From positions 1-64,000 of the forward strand of contig CAYPYG010000005.1 of NCBI GenBank assembly GCA_964415175.1: a DNA stretch of 64,000 nt, read 5' to 3'. Within the stretch, counting starts at the first letter, position 1, and every line of letters begins with the position of its first letter. The translations under genes and the position numbers were made by a program. The stretch comes from UBA2231 sp964415175. Its GTDB lineage: Bacteria; Elusimicrobiota; Elusimicrobia; Elusimicrobiales; UBA9959. Below are positions 8,565 to 16,742 of this stretch, one piece after another. The notes under the pieces are model-generated. The model searched no databases, was not told the DNA's origin, and saw only the letters and a program-made list of their open reading frames with translations.

Positions 8565-10052
8565 ATGGAAGACAAGGATCTGCCGGAGATCGGCTTTAAA
8601 GAGAAGAAGGAGCGCAAAGGCTTCCTTCCCTGGCTCAGGGGCCGCATGGGTTTCGCTTCCCGCGGCCCGATGGGCTCGGTAGGCGCCGGCCAGGCGGCCG
8701 GCGGAGCGGGGCGCGCGCTCGGCGCCGCCCGGCTAGGCGCGGGCGCCAAGTTCGGCGCGGCCGGAGGCTTGCTGGCGGCGAAGGGGACCATAGCCACCGT
8801 GGCCGTGATAGCGGCCGCGATAGGCACCACGCTGTACATGAACAACCGGCAGGCCCTTTCGCCGGTCTCCTCCGCCTTCAATTCGGACCGGGGAGCGCAG
8901 TCCGCCGAATATGTCCCCGCCATATTGAGGCGCCAGGGCTCGCCCGGCTCCTCGCTCGACATGTTCGCCGACAGGAACAAGGGTGTCATAGACTTCGACG
9001 GCGAGGCCGCGAAGGCGGCCAAGGCCGCGGCCGACGCCGAAGCCGCGGCCGACGCCGAAGCCGCGGCTTCCGCCGACGCGTCGGCCGAAGCGCCGGAGGG
9101 CGGCGAGACGGCGGCCGAGGGGTCCGAGATGGGCGATCCCGGGGCTTTGCTGGGCAAGCTGCAGGGCGCCAGCGCCACCGGGCTTTCCACCGGGCTCAGC
9201 GGCGGCGGTTCCGGCAAGACCTTCGGCTTCCCGAACAAGGTGGGGCAGGGCTCTTTCGGTCCTAAGGTGGGCTTCAGCAACATGGGCGCCGGCAAGTTCG
9301 CGCCGATGCAGGGTCCCAAGAAAGGCAAACTCACCGCGATGAACGCCTCCAAGCAGGCCATACGCGGCGGCAAGGGTGCGGCGGCGGCCAAGAAATCGGG
9401 AGCCGGCGCCTGGAACCAGGCCAAGGGTGTGCGCGACGTGCAGAAGACCTACGGCGCGACCAACATAGACAGCATGCGCTCGACGCAGGACCAGGCCTGG
9501 GAAGGGACCACCGGCGAAGGCGGCGTGGACGGCGGCGCCGGTATAGGCGCGGGCGACGGAGGCGCGGGCATAGTCACCTCCCCTTCGCTGGATAATACGG
9601 CCAGCGGCGGAGGGTCCGGGGATTATGACACGCCCGGGGAATATACCCCGACCGATCCCGGCAGTTTCGACGTGAGCCCCTGGGCAAGCGACGCCTCGCA
9701 GGCCATGATGTACCTGCTGCTCTCGGCGGTGCTCTCCATAGCCGGGGCGTACCTTATCAGCATAGCGCAGGGACCCCTGGCGTTCCTGAAAATAATCGGC
9801 TATATACTGTGCGGTATAGCGTTGCTCCTGGCCGTGATGGCGATGCTCAAGGGCTTCGCGATCATGTTCAGCCACGGGCAGATGCTGCTCGGGACGATAT
9901 ATGTCATAGGCGGCGGCGTCGGAATAATGGGAGCTATAACCGCCATGCAGGGCAATCCCGGCGAGGCTATGAGCCAGAACGTCCTGTGGATGGCCGGCAT
10001 AGCCGGAATACTGGGCCTGCTGGGCTCGATGATGGGGTCGCCCGGAGCTTGA
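8565..10052 (+). CDS. cluster protein 4: paralog of cluster protein 3 with four C-terminal membrane helices
   Basis: 495 aa, function unknown. A charged N-terminus, an Ala/Gly-rich region and a membrane helix (about 74-92) precede LDMF (131-134), KFAP (244-247) and VSPW (370-373), in the order seen in cluster protein 3. About four hydrophobic helices follow (380-402, 407-435, 440-460, 472-491). A short tandem duplication encodes AADAEA twice (about 9027-9065). It lacks the PPPVPEP box of proteins 2 and 3 and is otherwise Gly-rich and disordered. The ATG lies 30 bp after the previous stop behind a GGGAGG site, so translation is probably coupled in one mRNA. Confidence 0.75.
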   Translation: MEDKDLPEIGFKEKKERKGFLPWLRGRMGFASRGPMGSVGAGQAAGGAGRALGAARLGAGAKFGAAGGLLAAKGTIATVAVIAAAIGTTLYMNNRQALSPVSSAFNSDRGAQSAEYVPAILRRQGSPGSSLDMFADRNKGVIDFDGEAAKAAKAAADAEAAADAEAAASADASAEAPEGGETAAEGSEMGDPGALLGKLQGASATGLSTGLSGGGSGKTFGFPNKVGQGSFGPKVGFSNMGAGKFAPMQGPKKGKLTAMNASKQAIRGGKGAAAAKKSGAGAWNQAKGVRDVQKTYGATNIDSMRSTQDQAWEGTTGEGGVDGGAGIGAGDGGAGIVTSPSLDNTASGGGSGDYDTPGEYTPTDPGSFDVSPWASDASQAMMYLLLSAVLSIAGAYLISIAQGPLAFLKIIGYILCGIALLLAVMAMLKGFAIMFSHGQMLLGTIYVIGGGVGIMGAITAMQGNPGEAMSQNVLWMAGIAGILGLLGSMMGSPGA

Positions 10053-10119
10053 CGGCGGCGGGACGGGGGCGCGCGGCCGCGCGCCCTCCGTCCGGAAGCT
10101 GGTCTTTAGGGGATAATAT

Positions 10120-11715
10120 ATGGGCAGCAAATTCATACAGCGCCACAAGCGCAAGTCCCTGATCGCCGCCCTGCTCCTTCTTTTCAGGAGCAGGGTAAGG
10201 TACGTAATACTGTTCCTGGTGGTGGCCGGCGTTTCCGCTCCTTTCGTGGTGAGCCAGGACATGCTTTACCGCCTGGTCATGCTGCCGCCGGTCAACTATG
10301 TCCTGAAAGCCGCCGGGCTGCAGGGGTTCATCGCCACGATAAATCCCGCCTATTCGAACGAGATATTCCAGGCGGCGATGCAGCGCGCGATGTACGAGAG
10401 CGGGCAGGACTCCGTCTGGAACCAATTCCTCCGCGGCATGTCCCCGATGGGCGGAACAGGGGGGCCGTCCTCCCTGGCTATGCTCCGGGCCGAATACCTG
10501 GCCCGCGCCGCCGAGGAGGAGCGGGAGAAGGCCCGTTCCGCCAAGGGACGCGCCGACCAGGTCAAGGGCGCCGTAAGCGACGAGGAGAAGGCGCGCGGCG
10601 GAGGGGCCGACGCGGTGGATTTCGAGAGTTACCTCGCCTCCTATTCCGGCGCGGATGAGGGCGGCGGGTTCGGTTATATGGACCAGGGCGGAGGCTCCGA
10701 CGGCGCCGCCTACCCGTTCATGAACCGCACGCTGCTGGGACCGGGCGGCGGCCCCGCGGGGCGCGACTCGGGCGTCTACTCCGGGGCGATGAGCAAGGCC
10801 GCGAGCGGCGTGCCCGTGCCGGGCAATCCCAAGGCCGTGAAGGGCAAGAACATGGGCCGCGTTTCCGGCTTCTCCTGGCGCAACGCCAGTTACAACAGGG
10901 GAGCCTCCAAAAGCCCCGGCTCCCGCATCAACAGGCAGGGCGCCATCTTCCGCCTCTCCGAGACCTTCGCGATGACTGGCGCGGCTTACAGGAACCCCAC
11001 GGCCTCCTCGGAATACCAGGCTTCCTACACCGGTTCCACTTACGACGGCAATTCGGTGGACAACGAGGAGATCCAGACGGACGACGCTCCGCCTCCCGTG
11101 CCCGATAACGCCTGGGTGACCAATACCATCGGCGGGGCTTCGGAACTGAGCGACATGGCCGAGCACTGCTCCAAGGTCTCCGGCGAGCAGAGCGCGATAA
11201 TATCCGAGAACACGAAGAAGATAGACGATATCTCGAAGACCCTGGGCAAACCGCCCAAATGCTGCAAGCACGGCGCCGTGGACCGGTGGAACGGCAAGAT
11301 CGAGCGTATAAAAGCGCTCTGCATCGACAACAATACCCGGCAGGGGATAATCTCCCAGGCCTGCCAGAACCCGTCCAACACGGACCAGGTAAACTGCAAC
11401 CAGTACAACAAGATGAAGATCAAGAAGTGCAGCAAGCTCAAGTGCTTCCTCTCGATAATACTGGCCATAATCCTGATGGTCATCGGCTTCGCGTTCGGCG
11501 GGATCCTCGGCGCGGCGCTTATGATCGCGGGCGCCATGATGATGCTTTCCCAGCTCATGCCCAGCCTGGCCGGCCTGCTGGCCGGTCTGCTCGGCGGCGT
11601 CGGCCTGGCCTCGTTCTTCGTGGGAGAGGAAGAGTCGCAGGAGGCCATGAAGACGGCCCTTGAGACCAATGCCGCCTCCGACGACGAGACGGAAGGGGAG
11701 AAAGAGGAGGAGTGA
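10120..11715 (+). CDS. cluster protein 5: membrane protein with Cys-rich segment and C-terminal hydrophobic domain
   Basis: 531 aa, function unknown. A basic N-terminus (FIQRHKRK) leads to an early hydrophobic region (about 13-45). A charged and then Gly/Ser-rich middle ends in PPPVPD (about 324-329), matching the Pro box of proteins 2 and 3. A segment with ten cysteines in about 100 residues follows (for example KCCKHG, CIDNN, QACQN, VNCNQ, KKCSKLKC). The chain then has two or three hydrophobic helices rich in Gly and Met and an acidic tail. The Cys pairs suggest disulfides outside the cytoplasm. It is the last gene before a 326-bp gap. Confidence 0.75.
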   Translation: MGSKFIQRHKRKSLIAALLLLFRSRVRYVILFLVVAGVSAPFVVSQDMLYRLVMLPPVNYVLKAAGLQGFIATINPAYSNEIFQAAMQRAMYESGQDSVWNQFLRGMSPMGGTGGPSSLAMLRAEYLARAAEEEREKARSAKGRADQVKGAVSDEEKARGGGADAVDFESYLASYSGADEGGGFGYMDQGGGSDGAAYPFMNRTLLGPGGGPAGRDSGVYSGAMSKAASGVPVPGNPKAVKGKNMGRVSGFSWRNASYNRGASKSPGSRINRQGAIFRLSETFAMTGAAYRNPTASSEYQASYTGSTYDGNSVDNEEIQTDDAPPPVPDNAWVTNTIGGASELSDMAEHCSKVSGEQSAIISENTKKIDDISKTLGKPPKCCKHGAVDRWNGKIERIKALCIDNNTRQGIISQACQNPSNTDQVNCNQYNKMKIKKCSKLKCFLSIILAIILMVIGFAFGGILGAALMIAGAMMMLSQLMPSLAGLLAGLLGGVGLASFFVGEEESQEAMKTALETNAASDDETEGEKEEE

Positions 11716-12041
11716 TCTCCGGCGGCGGATTTTGCGGGTGGATAAGCAGGTTCGTTTCAGCCCGGCCCTTGCGGAGGCCGGCGACGGGGGCGCTGCGGAC
11801 CCCTCCTTCCGGAGGGGAGCGTCCCGGGCGCCGCCCCGTAGTAAAGCAGGGGGTCGGGCTTTTGGTTTGCCGCGGTCCCGCGCCAAGGGCCATAAGGCCC
11901 AGCCCGGGATGGGCCGGATGACACTTGGAGGCCGGAGGATTATTAGGTAAAGTATGACAAGCAGTGTCGGCTGGCCTCGCGCCATGCGTGTCCTGCGGGA
12001 TGTTTTTATATGTCGCAAGGCCAAGGTTTTCTGGAGGATAT
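11716..12041 (+). other. intergenic leader of cluster gene 6 with possible pseudoknot
   Basis: 326 bp with no gene. It holds GC hairpins (a CCGGCC/GGCCGG pair near 11770-11790, CCCCTCC/GGAGGGG near 11798-11817). Two interleaved helices also occur: GACACT 11920-11925 with AGTGTC 11963-11968, and GAGGCC 11928-11933 with GGCCTC 11973-11978. Their order is that of a pseudoknot. A weak promoter (TTGGAG 11925-11930, 17 bp, TAAAGT 11948-11953) overlaps it. The gene 6 ribosome site (GGAGGA) lies at 12032-12037. Confidence 0.35.
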
Positions 12042-15000
12042 ATGAACTTCCATAATGATAAAGAGGAACGCAAGCCCGTTCCGCCCGTGCTGGGCAGGCA
12101 GGCCCCCGGATTCCGCAAATCCAGCGTCTTCGGCAAGACGCCGGCCTTCTCCCGCGCCGCCGGCGGCATCATAGAGAGACTGAAAGGCCTCTCGCGCCGC
12201 GACCTCGGCCTTGTCGCGCTCGGGATCAGCGCCCTCGTGATGGCGCCCGTGGCGGAGTTCATGATGTCCCGCCCTCCGATGGACAACTCGCTCACCGCCG
12301 GCTTCGGCACGCGCGACGCTTCCGCGGCCGCCTCGCTCTACGAGCCTGGCATACACGGGCTCAGCCAGGGCTCTCCGGACGGCAGCGGGGAGGTGATAGT
12401 CCCGCTGAGCGCCCGCGACCCGCTCTCGCTGATCCTGGGCGCCTCCAAGCCCGCGCCCCCGCCCATGCCCTCTTCCCCGCCGCCCTCCAGCGGTTTCCGC
12501 GACACTATACGGGACTCCGGCCGCAATGCTTTCTCCGAGGCCGTCAAGTCCGCCGGCGCGCCCACCGTTATTCCTAAGATGCAGAGCGCCCTGCGAGGCA
12601 TGAGTTCCTTCTTCGGCGGCGGCGAGAGTTCCCGCACCTCCGGCGCCCTTTCCGGCGGGCAGATAAGCGCCAGCGCCAAGAAGGCTTCCGGCAAGGCGGC
12701 TTCGCGTTCCATGGTCGGTCCGATAGCCGCGGCCGGCTATAAGGGCGTGGCGCTGACCCCCAACAGCTCGTCCAAGGGCGCTTTCGAGAAGCTGCGCTCC
12801 GCGGCCGACAAGGCGGCGGGCAATTTCACCGACAGCAGCGCCTCCCGCGGCCTGGACAAGGCCGCCGCCGATTCCGTCAATATCGGTTCCGGCAACGGCG
12901 GTCTGGGCAGCGGCATGGAAGGGGACAAGACCAAGGGGCATTCCAACAGCAGCATCCGCGACCAGAAATCCAATTCCGGCGAGTCGCTGCAGGCCCAGCT
13001 CAACCGGAAGCGCGCGGAAAGAGAGCTCGAGTGGGAGCTTTACAAGCAGTTCGGGATCAAGCAGGACCTGACCAAGGCCATGGTCTCCGCCTTCGGAGAG
13101 GTGCTGGGCGATTTCGTCAAGAGCACCACCAAGGGGCTGTTGGGCATGAACAGCAGCGGCCCGCCCGCCAAGGCCTGCTACAAGTGCAACGAATACACCC
13201 CCGACGGCGTCTGCGTCAGGTGGACCATGATCCGCCCGGCCACCACGGACGAGAAGGCCATAGACGCCTGGATATCCAAAGGCATCTGCGACGATATCAG
13301 GCCTCCGTCCGGCGGGAGCTCCGGCACGGCCTCCTCCAAGCCGGCCGCGGGGAACGCCTCCGATCTTTCGGGGCCCGTTCCTCCGGCGGATATATCGTCC
13401 AATTCCTCCAATATATATGCCGGCTCGGGCCAGGGGAGCAATAAGGGGCTCGACGGTATGCTGACCGCCCTCGCCAAAAGCGTCAAAGAAGGCAAGGGAA
13501 CGGAATCCTCCAGGAAATTCGTCGAATGGACCCGCGGTATCGCCGAACAGTCCCGCTTCGCGGCCGCCGAGTACAGCAAGGCCGGCGCTACCCTGCTGGG
13601 GATGAAACCCACCTTGGAGACCAAGATAGGCGAATACGGCAAGGCTATCGAGGCCGCCAGCCAGAAAATGGTCAAGGCTGAGGCCGATCTTAAGGCCTTC
13701 TCCGCCAAAGTGAACGCGCTGGATGTCGGCAAGCGCAAGGACCTGGGCGGCGGAGCGCTCGCCGACGCGGACGAGACGACGGCGGCCATCTCCGAGGTCA
13801 AGGCCGAGATAGAGACCGCGGAGAGGAAAGTGAAGAACATCAAGCTCCGCGTGAGCAGGCATGGACAGATCAAGGAGTTCTACGCGGCCGAGGCCGCCAA
13901 GGTCGGGACTTCGGCCGATACCATCGTCAACGGGGCCCGTGATATACAGTCCCAGGTCTCCCCGCTCTTCTCCCGGCTGGACCAGTTGAAGAGCAAAGGC
14001 GAGATCGACCGCGAAGAACAGGCGGAAGTGGTGGAGGCCTTCAAGGCGCAGACCAAGGTCGACCCCATGTATCAGCCGGTCGAGACCGCGGTCCGTTCCG
14101 CTTCGCTCGAAGGCGGCGGGATGACGGCCGCGGCCGGCTTCAGGCTGTACGCCGCCGCCGCCATCCCCTCCGACCTGCGGGACGCTCCGGACGCCGGCGG
14201 TTCCCAATACCCGGCCGCCGAGGATTCCCCGGTCGGCATGCTGATGTCGTACCGCGGGGCCGACCTGGCCAAACTGTGGTCGGAAAAAGTGGACGATTCG
14301 GCGGCCAAGACCACTGAGCGCGGGGCCTGGGACGCGGTCAGCCCGTATCTCAAGTACGGGACCATCATCGAGTCCCAGTCCGACGCTCTGTCCTCCGGCC
14401 CGGAACTTCCCGACGACGTCATCTCGGTGGAACTGCGCGCCAGGAACATCCTCTGGGACATCAATAATGTCAGCGGCCAGGTCACGATCGAGGCCGCCAA
14501 TGCCGAGCCCAGGATAGCCGACTGGACCAAGAAACTGCAGGGCTACGGCCTTCTCAAGGACGAGGCGCCCGCCGGCGGGAATAACGGTATAGCTCCTCCG
14601 CCCTCGCAGCTCCCGGGGGACGGCGAAGGCTCCCCTTCGACCGGCCCCGTCCAGCGTCCGCTCCCCGGCGGCGGCGGCGTCAAGAACGCCGCGGTTACCA
14701 AGGCCGACAGCATTCTCTCGGGCCACGAACAGGCCGCGATCGGCGCTAGGAGCAAGTTCAATGTCCTCAACAGCGCGTCCAGCCGCCGCAACTGCACCAG
14801 CACCTCGTGCAAGGAGAACCTGAGCAGGGCGGGGGCTTCCGTCGGTAAGATGGAGTCCCTGGTCCAGGAGGTCAAGGACCTGCGCCAGGAGGCCGGCCGC
14901 GAAGGTCTGAAGGCGGAGGATATCTCCAGGATAGAGGGACGGCTCGTCGAGAAAGAGAAGCAGCTCGCTGACGCCAGGAGCACCTTCGATACCTCGGCCG

Positions 15001-15494
15001 GTATAGTGGAGCGGCTGGAAGGCGTGCCGAGTTCCCATCATTCCGGCTCCGGCGCCAACGCCAATGCCGGCGCCAATGCCGACGCCGACGCGGGCTCCAA
15101 TAATCCCCCGGCCGCCGAAAGGAAGACCCTGCCGCCCCCGATCCAGACCCTGTATTTCAACATGCCCGACAACCGCAGTATGCAGCTGGACCGCACCTCC
15201 CACAGCAATCAGGGCGGGACGGAGAAGGCCGTCTACGAGGGCTGGCATCGCGAGGAGGGCCGGAACTACCTCATACTCGCCAAGGACGCCAAGACCTACA
15301 GGGTCACCTGCACCCGCGGCGCCGACGGCTCTTTTACGGTGAGCAAGACCGAGAGCCGGGTGGTGGCCTTCCCTTCGGGCGAGGACCGCGGCCTGCTGGC
15401 CACTGTCGGCCTGAAGCGTCTCCTGCGGATGGAGAACATAAGCATAGGGAGTTTCAAGACCACCGGCGAATTCGACAATAAGCCCTGCCCCTGA
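12042..15494 (+). CDS. cluster protein 6: large membrane-anchored coiled-coil protein
   Basis: 1150 aa, function unknown. N-terminal cytoplasmic tail, one membrane helix (about 54-72), then a disordered Ser/Gly region with the shared IPKMQ box (about 177-181). A four-Cys stretch follows near residue 380 (CYKCNEYTPDGVC and GICDD), then long charged helical segments likely to form coiled coils (about 480-700 and 900-980). An Asn/Ala/Asp repeat leads to a C-terminal domain of about 120 aa with two Cys (YRVTCTRG, NKPCP). It is probably the scaffold of the group. ATG 12042 has a strong GGAGGA site; in-frame starts further upstream lack one. A strong terminator follows the stop. Confidence 0.75.
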   Translation: MNFHNDKEERKPVPPVLGRQAPGFRKSSVFGKTPAFSRAAGGIIERLKGLSRRDLGLVALGISALVMAPVAEFMMSRPPMDNSLTAGFGTRDASAAASLYEPGIHGLSQGSPDGSGEVIVPLSARDPLSLILGASKPAPPPMPSSPPPSSGFRDTIRDSGRNAFSEAVKSAGAPTVIPKMQSALRGMSSFFGGGESSRTSGALSGGQISASAKKASGKAASRSMVGPIAAAGYKGVALTPNSSSKGAFEKLRSAADKAAGNFTDSSASRGLDKAAADSVNIGSGNGGLGSGMEGDKTKGHSNSSIRDQKSNSGESLQAQLNRKRAERELEWELYKQFGIKQDLTKAMVSAFGEVLGDFVKSTTKGLLGMNSSGPPAKACYKCNEYTPDGVCVRWTMIRPATTDEKAIDAWISKGICDDIRPPSGGSSGTASSKPAAGNASDLSGPVPPADISSNSSNIYAGSGQGSNKGLDGMLTALAKSVKEGKGTESSRKFVEWTRGIAEQSRFAAAEYSKAGATLLGMKPTLETKIGEYGKAIEAASQKMVKAEADLKAFSAKVNALDVGKRKDLGGGALADADETTAAISEVKAEIETAERKVKNIKLRVSRHGQIKEFYAAEAAKVGTSADTIVNGARDIQSQVSPLFSRLDQLKSKGEIDREEQAEVVEAFKAQTKVDPMYQPVETAVRSASLEGGGMTAAAGFRLYAAAAIPSDLRDAPDAGGSQYPAAEDSPVGMLMSYRGADLAKLWSEKVDDSAAKTTERGAWDAVSPYLKYGTIIESQSDALSSGPELPDDVISVELRARNILWDINNVSGQVTIEAANAEPRIADWTKKLQGYGLLKDEAPAGGNNGIAPPPSQLPGDGEGSPSTGPVQRPLPGGGGVKNAAVTKADSILSGHEQAAIGARSKFNVLNSASSRRNCTSTSCKENLSRAGASVGKMESLVQEVKDLRQEAGREGLKAEDISRIEGRLVEKEKQLADARSTFDTSAGIVERLEGVPSSHHSGSGANANAGANADADAGSNNPPAAERKTLPPPIQTLYFNMPDNRSMQLDRTSHSNQGGTEKAVYEGWHREEGRNYLILAKDAKTYRVTCTRGADGSFTVSKTESRVVAFPSGEDRGLLATVGLKRLLRMENISIGSFKTTGEFDNKPCP

Positions 15495-15510
15495 GAGGCT
15501 TCCGCCCTTG

Positions 15511-15545
15511 AACGCCGCCGGCTCCCAGCCGGCGGCGTTTTTTTT
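15511..15545 (+). terminator. rho-independent terminator after the six-gene cluster
   Basis: A perfect 13-bp stem, AACGCCGCCGGCT / AGCCGGCGGCGTT, with a CCC loop runs straight into a run of eight T. It closes the 4742-15494 cluster and separates it from the next gene. Confidence 0.9.
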
Positions 15546-15573
15546 GCCTTTGTGGCCCGGCCCCGCAAATTCA

Positions 15574-15579
15574 TATAAT
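15574..15579 (+). promoter_or_regulatory. candidate -10 box of the deoxyhypusine synthase-like gene
   Basis: A perfect TATAAT between the cluster terminator and the gene at 15633. No good -35 is visible 17 bp upstream. The predicted leader is about 45 nt and contains an AGGAG ribosome site. Confidence 0.45.
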
Positions 15580-15632
15580 GTGGGTACGGGCCGCGAAGCC
15601 CACCCAAAGCGAAAGCAGGAGAACCCCTTAAA

Positions 15633-16679
15633 ATGCCCAAGCTCAAGAAGTCCGACTTCCTCAAAGAGACCGTTCAGCACATCGATATCAAGAAGCACAA
15701 TGTCGTCCCGCTGGTGGACGCCATGCGCGAGATGGCCTTCTCGGCCCGCGACCTGGCGCGCGCGGCCGATATCTACCAGATGATGCTCGAGGACAAGAAC
15801 TCCTCGATCATACTCTGCCTCGCCGGCTCGCTGTTCTCCGCCGGCCTCAAGAAAGTGGTCTACGACATGGTCAAGAACAACATGGTCGACGCCATCGTCT
15901 CCACCGGCGCCATCATCGTGGACCAGGACTTCTTCGAGGGCCTGGGCTTCAAGCATTACAAGGGCACCCCCTACGGGATAGACGACAACGATCTGCGCGA
16001 CCTGCACATCGACCGCATCTACGACACCTTCATAGACGAGGACGAGCTGCGCCTCTGCGACGACACGACCCGCAAGATAGCCGACTCCCTGGAGCCGCGC
16101 CCCTATTCCTCGCGCGAGTTCATCGAGGAGATGGGCCGCTACCTCTCCAGGCACGGCAAGAACAAGGAGAGCGTCGTGCTGGCGGCCTACGAGAAGCGCG
16201 TGCCGATCTTCGTGCCCGCCTTCTCCGACTGCTCCGCCGGCTTCGGCATGGTCGAGCACCAGTGGAAGAACCCCGGCCGCCACATGTCGCTGGACTCGGC
16301 CAAGGACTTCCTGGAACTGACCAAGATAAAGATCGAGGCGGGCGAGACCGGCATCTACATGATCGGCGGCGGCGTCCCCAAGAACTTCACGCAGGACACG
16401 GTCGTCGCGGCCGACATCCTGGGCGAAGAGGCCCCGATGCACAAGTACGCCGTGCAGGTGACCGTGGCCGACTCGCGCGACGGCGCGCTGTCCGGCTCCA
16501 CGCTCAAGGAGGCCTCCTCCTGGGGCAAGGTCGAGACCACGTTCGAGCAGATGGTCTACGCCGAGGCGACCATAGCCATGCCGATAATCAGCGGCTACGG
16601 CTATCACAAGGGCTCCTGGAAGAACCGCAAGGCGCGCTGCTATTCGGACTTCCTCAATAAGCAGCTGGTAAAGGCTTAA
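15633..16679 (+). CDS. deoxyhypusine synthase family protein
   Basis: 348 aa, cytoplasmic. In eukaryotes and archaea the family moves the aminobutyl group of spermidine to a lysine of eIF5A using NAD. Bacterial members act on small polyamines (homospermidine synthase-like) or are uncharacterised. Seen: the NAD-fold patterns STGAIIVDQDF and IGGGVPKNF, GSTLKEASSWGKVE near the C-terminus with the Lys equivalent to the catalytic enzyme-imine lysine (SWGK), and FSDCSAGFGM. Length matches the family. It stands alone between a terminator and an outer membrane protein gene, with no polyamine genes nearby. The substrate cannot be told. Confidence 0.85.
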   Translation: MPKLKKSDFLKETVQHIDIKKHNVVPLVDAMREMAFSARDLARAADIYQMMLEDKNSSIILCLAGSLFSAGLKKVVYDMVKNNMVDAIVSTGAIIVDQDFFEGLGFKHYKGTPYGIDDNDLRDLHIDRIYDTFIDEDELRLCDDTTRKIADSLEPRPYSSREFIEEMGRYLSRHGKNKESVVLAAYEKRVPIFVPAFSDCSAGFGMVEHQWKNPGRHMSLDSAKDFLELTKIKIEAGETGIYMIGGGVPKNFTQDTVVAADILGEEAPMHKYAVQVTVADSRDGALSGSTLKEASSWGKVETTFEQMVYAEATIAMPIISGYGYHKGSWKNRKARCYSDFLNKQLVKA

Positions 16680-16693
16680 AAGACGGTGCGGCG

Positions 16694-16715
16694 CCGGCCC
16701 CCGCGAGGGGGCCGG
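16694..16715 (+). terminator. GC hairpin after the deoxyhypusine synthase-like gene, possible attenuator
   Basis: A 9-bp stem, CCGGCCCCC / GGGGGCCGG, closed by GCGA, lies 14 bp after the stop. The following bases (GCCTATTTC) are not a proper T run, so termination would be partial. The outer membrane protein gene starts 28 bp later. Confidence 0.4.
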
Positions 16716-16742
16716 GCCTATTTCAAAGCAGGGGGAAAGTTA

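Noticed and set aside
11716..12041. c-di-GMP or other known riboswitch in the cluster gene 6 leader
   Set aside because: No known aptamer core was found; only simple hairpins and one possible pseudoknot.
12006..16607. 1533-aa minus-strand open frame opposite cluster gene 6 and the deoxyhypusine synthase-like gene
   Set aside because: Composition (Arg, Gly, His, Val) is that of a GC-rich antisense frame. It spans a strong terminator, and it opposes two supported genes.
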